DNA from: Psoroptes ovis
Taxonomy: Eukaryota; Arthropoda; Arachnida; Sarcoptiformes; Psoroptidae
Assembly: GCA_002943765.1 (NCBI GenBank)
Contig: PQWQ01000009.1
Location: forward strand, 620,001-684,000
Direction: 5' to 3'
Length of the DNA stretch: 64,000 nt
The position numbers and the translations under genes were made by a program. Each line of letters starts with the position of its first letter. The first letter of the stretch is position 1. The notes beneath the pieces are model-generated. The model was not told the origin of the DNA. It did not search any database and saw nothing but the letters and a program-made list of their open reading frames with translations. This document shows positions 1-20,174 of the stretch, piece after piece.

Positions 1-1617
1 GATAATTCAATTAATTCGATATTCAAAGTTGAATGAAACAAGAACAAGGAAAAAGATTTCTTCTTATTTGATAGATCAAATTGAATAGAAAAATGGAAAT
101 TTTTTTCGATTCAATTGTATTTAATGAAATGAAAGGTAATTTTTTTTTCTTTCGTTGAGCATTGTTATTTACCGCAAACATATTCAAATTCGGGTTTTAA
201 TTCAAAAAATTTTCATTCATTCATTCATTGAAAATTTTTTAAAATCCAAATTTATTCATCATATTTTTTTATTATTTTATTTTATTGTTTAAGAAAAATT
301 TAATTTTTTCAAAAATGAAAAGTTTCAATGTTTTCTCTGTGTGTCTGTGTGTGTGTGTGCGTTTGTTCATATGTAATTTATGTTTCATCTCTTGAACAAT
401 ATGTCTTGTCGTATATTATGTATTCATGCATAAAAAGAAATTCGTATTTCTTTATTCATCATTCATATTTTTCTGCAATTTTTATTTGAAGACAAGATAA
501 AGTCATCAATATTTTTTGGTGTGTATTGGTGAGAGTGAGTTTTTTTTTTCTTTTTTATTTGTTTGCTCGCTCGATATAATACACATTACAATCGAAAATC
601 AATGTATAATCAATCGATTTGAATTGAATCGAATGGAAAAATATTCGTTTTTAAAAGGTCTCTTCTATTCTAGAGGAGGGTAGATTTTTCATTTTACATT
701 TCACATTTATACTAATAATAAGGTGTATAATCTTTTAGTCAATAATTGTTTATTACTAGTGTTTTGTACTTATATTTTGTAAATTTTATTGTCATTATTT
801 ACCAATTTGTTTATTCGGGTTATTTGGTTTTCAACAAATAATGAAAAAAAAAATTGAATTGAATTGTATTCAAATGAAATGAAAATGAAAATCCATTTTG
901 GTTCAATGAGTTTTTTATGAGTATGAATAAATATGCCTGTATCATAAAATGAATATCAAATAAAATCTTATTGTATTTTATTTTATTATTTGTTTAATCC
1001 AATTTTCCAATGTTTATTTCAATGTATTTTGTGTTGAATTGACCATGATAATGATTGATAATGATAAACATCTTGACAAATGATTTTATTTAATATTTAG
1101 TAATGAAGAGATCGAACAAAAAAAAAATACCGTGCCACCAATATGGTTGAATGATTATTGACAATTGAAAATTTGCAATTGTGCTGATAACATTTGAATC
1201 TCATTGAAAAATTTGTTTTTTTGTTTGATTTGATTTGATCTGAATATCAAATTTTAATTTAAAATTTGTAAATACGAAAATTAAGAAAAAAAAAGAATTC
1301 CAATTGATATTCGAAAAAAAACAAACAAACAAACGTTTCTATTACAGTATTTTTATTTTTTGGTTTCCATATCATTTTTGTTTGTTTTTCTGTTTGTTTT
1401 CTTCACACAATGATATGTGTCCAGGTGTCAATTATTATCATTCGATGATCATTTTGTAATTGATATTTGTATGTGTGATTATCATAGATTTTGAAAAAAA
1501 AATATTTACGAACATTTAATAAATAAGTAGTATTTTGCTGATAAATACCATTAAATATTGTTAATTCATTGTACATAAAGATGTTTGTTTGTTTTAAATT
1601 TTGAAATAAAAAAAAAA
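1..1617. other. AT-rich noncoding stretch downstream of the DMRT gene
   Basis: No convincing coding sequence is seen on either strand. The stretch is AT-rich with many T and A runs and a short TG microsatellite near 338-360. Since the DMRT gene reads leftward and stops at 1618, its 3' UTR and poly(A) site should lie in the right part of this stretch. Confidence 0.6.
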
Positions 1618-8625
<7,008 letters not shown>

Positions 8626-11209
8626 TTATTTGATTCAAACAATTAGTGAAAAATCAAAATTTGATAATTGATAATAACGATCGATTAAGAAATGTTTGAA
8701 ACGTTCAATGAAATTATTTTTTCTATCGAAATTTAAAATCATTTATATCATTTATATGATTTTGGAAACAAAAAATTTTTATTTTTGTAGAAAATATCTC
8801 TAAAACAAGGCGTGTTCGATATACCAGAAAATCTATCTATTATTTATAATCTAAAATAACAAATTATAATCAGTAACTGTTGTCATATGTTATTTTATTA
8901 TGATATATACTTCGAATCTGAATCCGAGAAAAAAAAATTGTATCTTAACACATCATATAATATATTATACTTTCATCGATGATATATTTTTACTGTTAGC
9001 TTCTTATTGGTTTAACAATATCAAAAATTTTTTATGTTGAATGTTAAAATTTTTATTTTAGTTCTGTAACACTAGTCTCTCTGTTCATCATACATTCACT
9101 CATATATTTTATTTTTTGGAAATTTTCGAACCAATTTTTTCTGTATTCAATTCTGCCATCGACGTTTCTGATACGTTCTGTTCGAATGGATCATTTTTCG
9201 ATTGATGACGTATTAATACGTCCATATTTGCTCGAAATATCAATAACCAGCGTTTTTTTTATGGATCGAAACTTGAAATTTCCTTGCCCATCAAGTTTGA
9301 TTGGTGTTGATAAAACTATAGAAGAAAATAACCAGAAATTTTTTTCTTTTTGAACCAGAGAAAAAATATACAAAATAACCAAAAAAATGAACGAATGAAT
9401 AAATGAATGAAAAAGTCTCCACCTATTTTGTTACGGCCCATATTATTTGAGGTATTATGAGGAATTGATAGAAATAGTTAAAACTTTATCTGAAAATTTG
9501 TTTCATTCAAAAAATGTCAAAATAATAATGTTTTGAAAAGAATTATAACAACAATAATGAATAATTGAAAGATGCGCAGCATCATCAAAATTTTTTTTTG
9601 GAAATTATCATTTACTATGATTTATCATTTTGAAAATGAGAAATGAAAATTTCATATTTTGATTTCATATTCCAATGATCGGGCGTCAATTACATTCATT
9701 TGTGAGATATGTGTGTGTGTGTGTAACAATATTTTTGTAGGCGGAACATGCGATTGATATATATTATGTTTGTTTTTAATAAAATATAAATCATTTTATT
9801 TAATCATGAATCATGAGATTTACTAAAATTTTCTTCGAAACAAAAATTCAAGATTCAGTTCAAGATCCAAACATATTATATTATCAGTGGAATTTTGAAT
9901 TGTAATTGTCTGAGTTTTTTTTTGGGAATTTCAAAGTGTATCGCCTATTGAATAGGCCCTAATTCAATCATTTGTTCAATTGAATTGATCATGGATAAAA
10001 AATGTATTTTGTATGACAAAATTCTTGTGAATTTTCAAAAGTCTTTCAAAAGAAATTCTCCATTTCTTATTGGGAAAAAATATGAAAATATTCCTTTTTG
10101 AAAAATTCCTTTGACACTTTTTTCAGAGCTTTTAAAATAGAATAAACTGAATGAATGATTGAAATTCTTCAAATTCCATTCGGCAATTGCTAGATGATAA
10201 GATGGAGAGAATAAAGAAATTGATTCCATTTTTTTTAAGATAATTCTAAATTCAACTGAATTCCCTTATCAAAACAAATTTGGATTTGCCAATGTTGTCT
10301 AAAATTCAAAAAAAAAAAAAAAAATATTTAGCGGTAAAATATTTCAAAATTTTCAAATCTGAAAAATAATGATGCGAAATACGCGCCATCTTTGGGTTGA
10401 AATTGGAATTTTTTTTCAAATTTTTATTTATAACCCTTAGTAGTTGTTAATCGACAAAGTGGCTATAATCGTTTTTTGAATTTGACTTGTAACTTCATCA
10501 GTTTTCTTCAAAGATGATTAATTTATTCATTTTTTTTCAAATTATACATTGATATTTGCAAACAGAAAAACATTTATACAACAAGTCAAGTATCCAATGC
10601 TTGTGTGTTCATCAATTTATCAATGAAAAAAAAATAAATAAATAAATAACAATGAATTTCCCCTTAAACACCTTGTTTTCAATGTGTGTTCATATTGTAA
10701 ATACTAATAACGTGTACACAACGCACATATATTTATTGTATACATTTTTTTCTCTGTATACAGTCAAGGTAACCGCGAGACTTGTTTTCAAATAATTTCA
10801 TTTTTATTTTTATCATTAAAATCAAATATAATAAATTATATTATATTTGTTGTGGAATCGTTTGTTGCCACTTGTTGTTGTTGTTTATACAATACCAACA
10901 ACAAGCCAATAATAATATATTAATAATAATATCAATAATAACAACTTGAAATAATTTACACACAGCAATCGAATGATGATAAATTCCCATAAAAAGGATG
11001 ATGATGATGAGGAGAAAAATCACTGTTTATTTATTTGTCCATACATATATTATATTATCAATATATCATTGATACCTTTACAAGTCATCAAAATTGTAAT
11101 TGAATGTTAAATACTTATTTTTGATTAAAAAAAAAAAAAAACTAAGAAAATAAACAAATTCTCATTCGATTGAAATTTTTGTTTTGTCATTGTTTGTATT
11201 GTACGTACC

Positions 11210-11236
11210 AAAAAAAAAAAAAAAAAAAAAAAAAAA
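11210..11236. repeat. 27-bp poly(A) run
   Basis: An uninterrupted A homopolymer in the DMRT-cPKC gap. There is no adjacent target-site duplication or coding remnant that would mark a retroposed copy, so it is listed as a simple repeat. Confidence 0.8.
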
Positions 11237-12782
11237 TTTATTGATTATCGATTATCGATTGATTTACAATCATTTTACTGTTATTTCAAGATAATTTTTC
11301 ATTGTTTTTTTATAATTGTTTTTATATTGTTCGATTGTGTATATCATGCAGGATCGAAATTTTTTTTTCGCTGTAAATTACATGCCTTACAATCAATCGT
11401 AATCAAATTTAGTAAGTTTGTAGGTAATTTTGTTTATTATATGTTCATATTGAATGAAATTCAAAATGCATTTCAAATATTGTTTAAATGTTTTGTTTAT
11501 TATGAATAATAATAAACAGTGATAATAATAATAAAAATATTTGAATGTTTATTGATGTTTATTTATTTTTTGCAGTGTTCAAATGATGATTTCATTTATG
11601 CAAAAAAATTTTGTCATCAATTTCTATAATTTTTAAAAATATGTATACTGTTTTACTGTCAGAAATGTTTTATTTTCTATGCTTTTTATTATGATTTATT
11701 GATATTATTATCATCATTGTGATTATAATTTATGTATATTTTATCAATGTTTTTATTTTTAAAATCAAAATGTAACATTCACATTGATATTGAATGTGTT
11801 TGTGTATTTTTTCCAACACCAACAACACACACATATTTATATGCGGATATAAATGTCAAAATTCATGCACAATAGATTAGTGATTATTGTCCATACAGTA
11901 ATATTATTGAGATAGCCATAGGTTTGCAATTGATGCATTCAAAATTCACATTGATTATTTACGAATCAATTCGTTAGAGTGGTATTCATTTCATTCAAAT
12001 GATCTTAAATTATTAAATTTGATTTTTTTTTCTCAGTGATTAATCAAAGAATTTTTGATCGTATTTAAATTTATTTTCATTCAGTTTTGAATATTTCTAA
12101 ACAAACAAGCACTTATTCTAAATAAAAATTAAAGCTTCGAAATGATTTTGGCAATGAATCTATCCATTGTTCATTGAATCTGTTTTCTTATAAATTTTTC
12201 TTCGAATATGAAAATTGAAAGAAAAAATTCTTTGAAAACGATTGATTGATTTATTAATCGATTTCACTTAAATATTAATCAATAAGAATTTGCTCAAATA
12301 ATAATAATCTTCAGCTATTTAGGGCGCCTTCACCTACAGACATATCCATTCACATTCATATCAATTTTTTTTATTAATAAAAGTCTAATTCAATGGTTAA
12401 ATTTCAATCGAAATCAAAATAAATTTAATTCTTTCAAAATGCATTATGTTTAATCAAAACAAACAGCATTTAATACGATTTCATTATCATTTGATTGAAA
12501 TGAATAGAAAAAAACAAAACAAAAGCATGAATTATTCAAAAAAAAAAATCAATTTAAACAAAACAATAATGTATGATTTATATTGAATAAATGATGATAA
12601 TCATAATAATAAATATATTAATCAATGTGTATGTATGTATTTAGTTGAAAAGATTTTGATTTTCTTTCCTGACACCCAAAAAAAAATTTCCAATAATTGC
12701 TTTTATATTTCAAATATAAATCTATTGGGTTCATCAATCACAGTAATGTTAAATATCAATCGTTTTTTTCTTTTCGTATATA

Positions 12783-12862
12783 TTAGGTTGTCCGAAAAGT
12801 TCTTGCCGATTTTGCAATCATTTTCTACGATATAATCGGCAAAAACTTTTCGGACAACCTAA
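12783..12862. mobile_element. 80-bp mariner-like MITE, copy 2 (best preserved)
   Basis: The element starts TTAGGTTGTCCGAAAAGTTC and ends with the inverted form, TTTTCGGACAACCTAA. TA dinucleotides flank both sides, as expected for TA target-site duplication by Tc1/mariner transposases. The central 20-25 bp are less symmetric. It lies about 600 bp upstream of the conventional PKC start codon. No transposase is encoded in it, so any mobility would have been in trans. Confidence 0.85.
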
Positions 12863-13027
12863 TATATCGTTTATATGTGTATTTGTGTTTGTGTGTGTTT
12901 TCCATTTATTGCAAGCGATTTGATTTTCATTTTTATTTTAAAAAATCAAATCAAATGAAAATTTGTATAATAATATTAATTTTGTTTTCCTAATGAATAA
13001 TAATAAATGTATTTGAATGTATAGTAG

Positions 13028-13031
<4 letters not shown>

Positions 13032-13058
<27 letters not shown>

Positions 13059-13059
13059 T
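13032..13059. repeat. TG dinucleotide microsatellite
   Basis: About 14 TG units upstream of the cPKC gene. Similar tracts are at 3774-3792, 4541-4562 and 44895-44917; shorter ones recur through the noncoding DNA. Confidence 0.85.
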
Positions 13060-13463
13060 GTGTGCTTTCATGAATTTTCATTTGAATATGAACACATATA
13101 TATACTATTATTATGATGATATTTAAATTTTTTATTTGTTTATACAAAATCAAATTTCCTTTGCCAATTAGTTTTAATTTTTTCATTTTCCTTTTTATTC
13201 ATGTTGTAAATAATTCCGATTCATTATGTTTGAATTGGATATTCATTTAGAGTAATATTAATATTGATCGAATTAATACATTTTAATTGTTGTTGTTGTT
13301 TTATAATTATAGTGAAAATAAATTCATATTGAAATTCAATGATAATCAACGAAAATCAATCAAAATCATTCATTTGACGATTTAAAAGTTCCGTTTTGAT
13401 CAAATTGTTTTTTTTTTCTTCACAATGAAAATACTATAGAATTATTATTCAAATTAAACAATA

Positions 13464-15810
<2,347 letters not shown>

Positions 15811-15972
15811 CTTATTATGCATTCATGCGATCCATAAACTAATGTCATATTATTATTATAAATTGTTCAATTATTATTTTTTATTATCGATTCCTTTATT
15901 CTTTATGATGATTTTAATGGCATAATTTGACTTCCACTTTGCTTATTATTCTATTTTTATTACCACATACAA

Positions 15973-16959
15973 TCAATCATAATGTAATTGGTTTTCAATT
16001 TCGAAATAAACAAATAATGGCCACCACCAAAAATGTTTGATAAAATTTCGATTATTATAAATATTGATGTTGTTGTTTAATATATAATCCCTTAGTATTG
16101 ACAAATGTTTCATTCTGCTATTGATAATATTGCATCGAATTTTGTAATGATCGATTTTGATTTGATTAAAAAATTCATAATTCATACACAATGAATGATA
16201 TGTCCAAAATAATTGTGTACAAATATAAATGCTTATTATAATATCAATCGTATAATGTTGATGTGATATAATCAATGATGATATTGCAATAAATGTCAAC
16301 ATAAAATGTATTGTTTCTATTATTTTCAATATTATTGCTTTGATTATGCATTTAACACTATTATTTTTCTGTTCACGATTGTCATCTGATGGATAATAAT
16401 AGGTATTAATAAATAAATGTACCAATACTATAATCAATGTGTGGCCAGAAAATATTTGATCACCACAAAGATTGATTTTTCTTTGTGTGACAAAACCAAA
16501 TGTTTGTGAAAAATCAATCATGCGATACACAGTCGAATAAATGAATTGATAATTTGTCATATTTGTTGTGAATTTTTTTGCACATGAATTCAATATACTT
16601 GGTGGTAATGTTGTTACAGTAAAACAAAACGAACGAAACATATAAACAAAACCAGTTATTAATGTAAAACGTCTAAATATTAATTCACGTTTTGGATGAA
16701 AAATTAAAAATATTAAAAATAATACATTTTGTATTGTTATATAAAATTCAGTGAATATTATTAAATTATCTATTCTGATCATCAATAAATCGAAACCAAT
16801 ATCAGATAACGGTTTCAATTGATTCGGCACACGTTCATGTGTTAATGATATCATCAGAGTATTCAAAAATAAACCGAAAAATAATATTAAAAATGATTGA
16901 AAATTGATTGAATGTCTATGCCAAGTGATTCGTATGAATTTAATGATTTTTGATAACAT
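15973..16959 (-). CDS. SGMS: Sphingomyelin-synthase-like phosphotransferase with intact catalytic triad
   Basis: A single-exon, 328-residue polytopic membrane protein. It shows the SMS family signatures in order: LNTLMISLTHERVP, a TTLPP segment, CGDQIFSGHT with catalytic His173, HYTID with His235 and Asp239, then FWWWPLFVYFE. SMS-family enzymes transfer a phospholipid headgroup to ceramide, giving sphingomyelin or ceramide phosphoethanolamine plus diacylglycerol, in Golgi, plasma membrane or ER. No SAM domain is present, unlike SMSr and SMS1. The residue just before the second catalytic His is Gln, whereas from memory SMS1/2 have Asp and SMSr has Glu, so the headgroup preference cannot be predicted. 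The 3' end faces cPKC across 162 bp; a paralogue lies 96 bp upstream. Confidence 0.88.
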   Translation of the reverse strand: MLSKIIKFIRITWHRHSINFQSFLILFFGLFLNTLMISLTHERVPNQLKPLSDIGFDLLMIRIDNLIIFTEFYITIQNVLFLIFLIFHPKRELIFRRFTLITGFVYMFRSFCFTVTTLPPSILNSCAKKFTTNMTNYQFIYSTVYRMIDFSQTFGFVTQRKINLCGDQIFSGHTLIIVLVHLFINTYYYPSDDNREQKNNSVKCIIKAIILKIIETIHFMLTFIAISSLIISHQHYTIDIIISIYICTQLFWTYHSLCMNYEFFNQIKIDHYKIRCNIINSRMKHLSILRDYILNNNINIYNNRNFIKHFWWWPLFVYFEIENQLHYD

Positions 16960-17055
16960 TTTAACAAAATATTTTTCGATTTTATTTTCCTAAATTTTTT
17001 TGTAAGAATATGAACAATTTTAGAATAATGTTTTTATCGAAGAAAAATAATTCGA

Positions 17056-17925
17056 TTAGAATTGATTTTCAAAATAAATCAACAATGGCCACCACCAAAG
17101 TCTATTGAACATATTTTTTCGTGCATAATGATGAAAACATTTATTCAAACAAATTGTATGATATATGTTGAAGATGTGAGTTGATATATAATAGGAAATT
17201 GATATATTTATCAAATATATTTTGTGTATTGTTACGATCATTATGATCATCATCCAACAATTAGTGAATAATAATTGATTATAAAGCCAATTTAATTTAG
17301 TATTTTTTAAATGGAAATATGTTTTCAAAAACTTGTATGCTACAATTATATGTATTACTCGTACACAATCAACACTTTTTTGACAATCATATTCTTCATT
17401 AAAAATAATGCTAATTAAATCAAATTGAAACATTTTACGTATTGATGATTGAAATATTTGACCAATAAATTGTATATTTGTTATGTTTACCGATGATTTT
17501 TTATGGCAAAAATTTTTACGATTCAAAATTGTCAAATGTGTACTAATCATACAAATTAAATGATTGAATATTGCAATACTTATAATTAGAAAAAAACGTT
17601 TTAATATTTGATATCGAGATCGATGTTTCAAGAATAACGTGATTAATAATATGAATAATAAGAAGTTATATAATTCTAACAAAAATTTCAATGGGAGATG
17701 GTTTGATGGTAAAAACTCGAATGCTAAATCAGGCAATGTTTGACTTGTTTCTAATGATGGCTGTGAACGTTCATCGACAAGTATAATTAATAATGTGTTC
17801 AAATATATTAGTGAAAAATAAATCACCGCGGAAAACAGTAATTTTTTCATCCTGTAAATATTCGAGAATAATTTAAATGAATTTAATGAAATGGAAAAGA
17901 ATTTGATTTTCATTGAAAAAATCAT
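17056..17925 (-). CDS. Tandem SMS-like paralogue lacking all three catalytic residues
   Basis: An intact 289-residue single-exon frame, clearly duplicated from the neighbouring SMS-like gene. Shared landmarks are LNTLLIILVDER, the central Cys and following helix, the IYHTIC segment and a C-terminal WWWPLLIYFE. The catalytic positions are changed: CGDQIFSGHT aligns with CQKSVDCVRV, putting Arg189 in place of the first His, and HYTID aligns with IYLIN, replacing the second His by Ile and the Asp by Asn. No frameshift or stop is seen. The start may be the ATG at 17925 or an internal one at 17850 (MKKLLF), which sits after a possible acceptor. It may be a non-catalytic membrane protein or a young gene decaying without stops. 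Confidence 0.75.
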   Translation of the reverse strand: MIFSMKIKFFSISLNSFKLFSNIYRMKKLLFSAVIYFSLIYLNTLLIILVDERSQPSLETSQTLPDLAFEFLPSNHLPLKFLLELYNFLLFILLITLFLKHRSRYQILKRFFLIISIAIFNHLICMISTHLTILNRKNFCHKKSSVNITNIQFIGQIFQSSIRKMFQFDLISIIFNEEYDCQKSVDCVRVIHIIVAYKFLKTYFHLKNTKLNWLYNQLLFTNCWMMIIMIVTIHKIYLINISISYYISTHIFNIYHTICLNKCFHHYARKNMFNRLWWWPLLIYFENQF

Positions 17926-18619
17926 GTAAATAATTACACCGCCAAAATTTTCAAAAATTTTAGATTTAATTATTCAAACAATCTGCCATCTATCATCCGA
18001 TCGTTAATTAGCTGAAATCATGCTTTTTTTCGCTAAAAGGTGGCAATCCATAAGTATGTTGAAAAGGAAAAAATGCTGGGCTAAAATAATCTTGAAAATT
18101 TTCATTTGTCGAAAAAATAGTTTAACTCAAATCCCAAAGATGGCAGCACTTTTAGTTCCGGATTTTTTTGACTTTATCAGCAAAAAACATTCGATTTGTT
18201 GAACAGTCGATTTGAATTTGATTTATTAGATTAAAAAATTAAGTTAATCAAATTGATTGGTGAAAATTGAATAATTGATAAAATTGATTTAACAAAATAT
18301 AATGTTGAAGTAAATAAGCATATGGAAGTGAAATGAGTAAACCTTTAGAGATTTTTGAAAAATTCATCAAAATCTCAGGCTATAGTCTTTGGAAATTTTT
18401 GAAAAATCGAAATAATTCCAAACCACCTATAATGTTTTTATTATCTAACAATGGAAACAAAATCTTAATCGGATTAAAATTTTTCATGTAATGAAAATCC
18501 AAAATATTTCATTCATATATATAAGTGAGCTAAGCGCATTCACCTCCCAAATCAGATCTATTCATCAAATGATTCATGTATTTATTCCATTATTTACAGC
18601 AAAATGTTACACCAATTTC
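17926..18619. repeat. Intergenic region holding a dispersed repeat (copy A)
   Basis: No coding sequence is seen. Bases 17983-18147 begin CTGCCATCTAT and end AAAGATGGCAG, that is, inverted termini. Within it, 18108-18147 on the minus strand matches 60934-60973 on the plus strand at 37 of 40 positions. Bases 18340-18391 on the minus strand match 60850-60900 and 61026-61060 on the plus strand around AGACTATAGCCT and AGATTTT. The two parts occur in the same relative order in both places, which points to one interspersed element. Confidence 0.65.
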
Positions 18620-18871
18620 TCATTGATTGACCGATTCACATGCATCAATCCATTCTGTATAAACGTCTATGGGTTCGGAAAGGTAATTAATTGAGGATTG
18701 AAAATCTTCGAAACAAATTCGACAGCTTATTCGGCCAACATTTCTTTGCCGATCCAGTTTAACTTCGCAAGATTTTTCATGATTACAAAATGGACAATTG
18801 AATAGAGTATCCAACGGTTCAATCGGTTTTTTCGACGACATTGGTTTCCTTTTGCTCTTTTTTTTGGCCAT
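18620..18871 (-). CDS. ELOF1: Transcription elongation factor 1 homologue (ELOF1)
   Basis: A single-exon gene of 83 residues, the usual family length. The protein starts with a basic tail, [10 protein letters not shown], followed by a zinc ribbon with two CxxC pairs ([10 protein letters not shown] and CRIC) and the conserved end [17 protein letters not shown]. Elf1/ELOF1 binds elongating RNA polymerase II and acts in elongation and transcription-coupled repair. The ATG at 18871 is chosen because the methionine four codons upstream would add MTAI, which is absent from the family. It is divergent from NUS1, with 531 bp between the start codons. Confidence 0.95.
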   Translation of the reverse strand: MAKKKSKRKPMSSKKPIEPLDTLFNCPFCNHEKSCEVKLDRQRNVGRISCRICFEDFQSSINYLSEPIDVYTEWIDACESVNQ

Positions 18872-19402
18872 AATTGCTGTCAAAACAAAACGAAAATTGA
18901 AATACCATTTAAATTCAAATTTAATACTTACATTTAGAGATTCATAAAATTGCCAAACAATTCAATATACGAAAGCTTTTTTGATTTTCGATGGTTTTTG
19001 ATTAAAAATTTTTCTCCAAAAAATTCAAAATGGCATAAGACTTAAATAATTTTTTGACACTAAAAAAATTTTGGAGCGATTTATATTTATGTAAACATTG
19101 TGTATTTATATGTGTGAATAGCTATGCTGAATATTGAATGCTCTTTTCTCGATCACAACATTCCACCCTGCACCATCTATGGGCTGATATTTGAATTATT
19201 TTTTTTTATAAAGTAACGTAAATATCGATTAATAATCGATTTCTTTATGTAATTCATCGATTTTTTTTTTTCAAGCTTGGAAATTATCCTCATTCATTTC
19301 AACAATAAAAAAAATGTAAATTAAAATTTAAAAAAAAATTTCTGATCTAAATAATTGATTGAATTTTTCCATATTGAATCTGATAAAACTAACATATATG
19401 AA
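18872..19402. promoter_or_regulatory. Shared upstream region of ELOF1 and NUS1
   Basis: This 531-bp stretch separates two start codons that point away from each other, so it should contain both promoters. It is AT-rich with no coding sequence. A CACCATCTATGGGC motif lies near 19171-19184. No TATA box can be assigned with confidence because TATA-like words are everywhere in this background. Confidence 0.45.
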
Positions 19403-20113
19403 ATGGATCAATTAAATAAAAATCATTTTGAATCAGAACCATTGTCAATAAATGCAAATGATAAATATGAATCACTGTTTTCAATCATTTATCGTTTACT
19501 ATTGATTCTGTCTTATGGATTACTTTGGTTGTTGAAAACAACAGAAATAACAATTACTTATTTATATCATCATATTCGTTCTAAATGGATCACTATTGAT
19601 GAGAAAATAAAAACACATTTGTATCGTGTTCCGCAAAATTTAGCAATATGTCTTGGATTTGAAGATTCCAAACAAATTGATATCGATGTGATTATTCAGC
19701 TTATTTGTTGGTGTCATACATTATCAATAAAAACATTAACAATCTATCATTATTGTGATTCATTTCCTAAGATCATGAATACAGATATCAATAACATACA
19801 ATTGCAAACAATTTCACTTTCATCATCACATCAATCATTGATTGAATCAGCACGAAAACTTAGTCAATCATCATCAAAGATAAGTATCGATCAAATAAGC
19901 AACTATTTACGTAAAAATGAATATTACAAATTCGATGATCCAGATTTATTGATATGTTTCAGTAGTGATCAGCAATCACTTCAAGCATTCCCTCCATGGC
20001 AAATTCGTTTGACCGAAATTGTATTTCTACCTACACATAAACATTTGAACAAAAGTCAATTTTTAGACATTTTAAAAAAATTTTCCAAATGTGAACAAAG
20101 ATTCGGCAAATGA
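19403..20113 (+). CDS. NUS1: NUS1/Nogo-B receptor, regulatory subunit of cis-prenyltransferase
   Basis: A 236-residue single-exon protein. A hydrophobic segment near residues 28-50 (IIYRLLLILSYGLLWLL) fits an ER membrane anchor. The C-terminal half matches the NgBR cis-prenyltransferase-like domain: PQNLAICLGFED, a conserved helix around CWCHTLSIKTLTIYHY, DPDLLICFSSDQQ, FPPWQIRLTEIVFLP, and the terminal CEQRFGK, which carries the RxG motif. NUS1 pairs with DHDDS to make dehydrodolichyl diphosphate, the dolichol precursor for N-glycosylation. The first in-frame ATG is at 19403; a stop codon lies upstream at 19352. A five-codon upstream frame (19398-19415) overlaps this start out of frame. Poly(A) signals are at 20142 and 20154. 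Confidence 0.92.
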   Translation: MDQLNKNHFESEPLSINANDKYESLFSIIYRLLLILSYGLLWLLKTTEITITYLYHHIRSKWITIDEKIKTHLYRVPQNLAICLGFEDSKQIDIDVIIQLICWCHTLSIKTLTIYHYCDSFPKIMNTDINNIQLQTISLSSSHQSLIESARKLSQSSSKISIDQISNYLRKNEYYKFDDPDLLICFSSDQQSLQAFPPWQIRLTEIVFLPTHKHLNKSQFLDILKKFSKCEQRFGK

Positions 20114-20174
20114 TTTGATGAATAATAATTGAATTATATCAAATAAATTTATTAATAAATCTTTTAAAGTTTTA
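20114..20174. terminator. Convergent poly(A) region shared by NUS1 and SRM
   Basis: Only 61 bp separate the two stop codons. AATAAA occurs on the plus strand at 20142-20147 and 20154-20159, and on the minus strand at 20148-20153. The signals thus interleave within an 18-bp palindrome-like AT block, at usable distances from both stop codons. Confidence 0.6.

Noticed and set aside
12783..12862. MITE hairpin read as a microRNA precursor
   Set aside because: Several dispersed copies with TA flanks and terminal symmetry fit a transposable element better; no evidence of expression is available.
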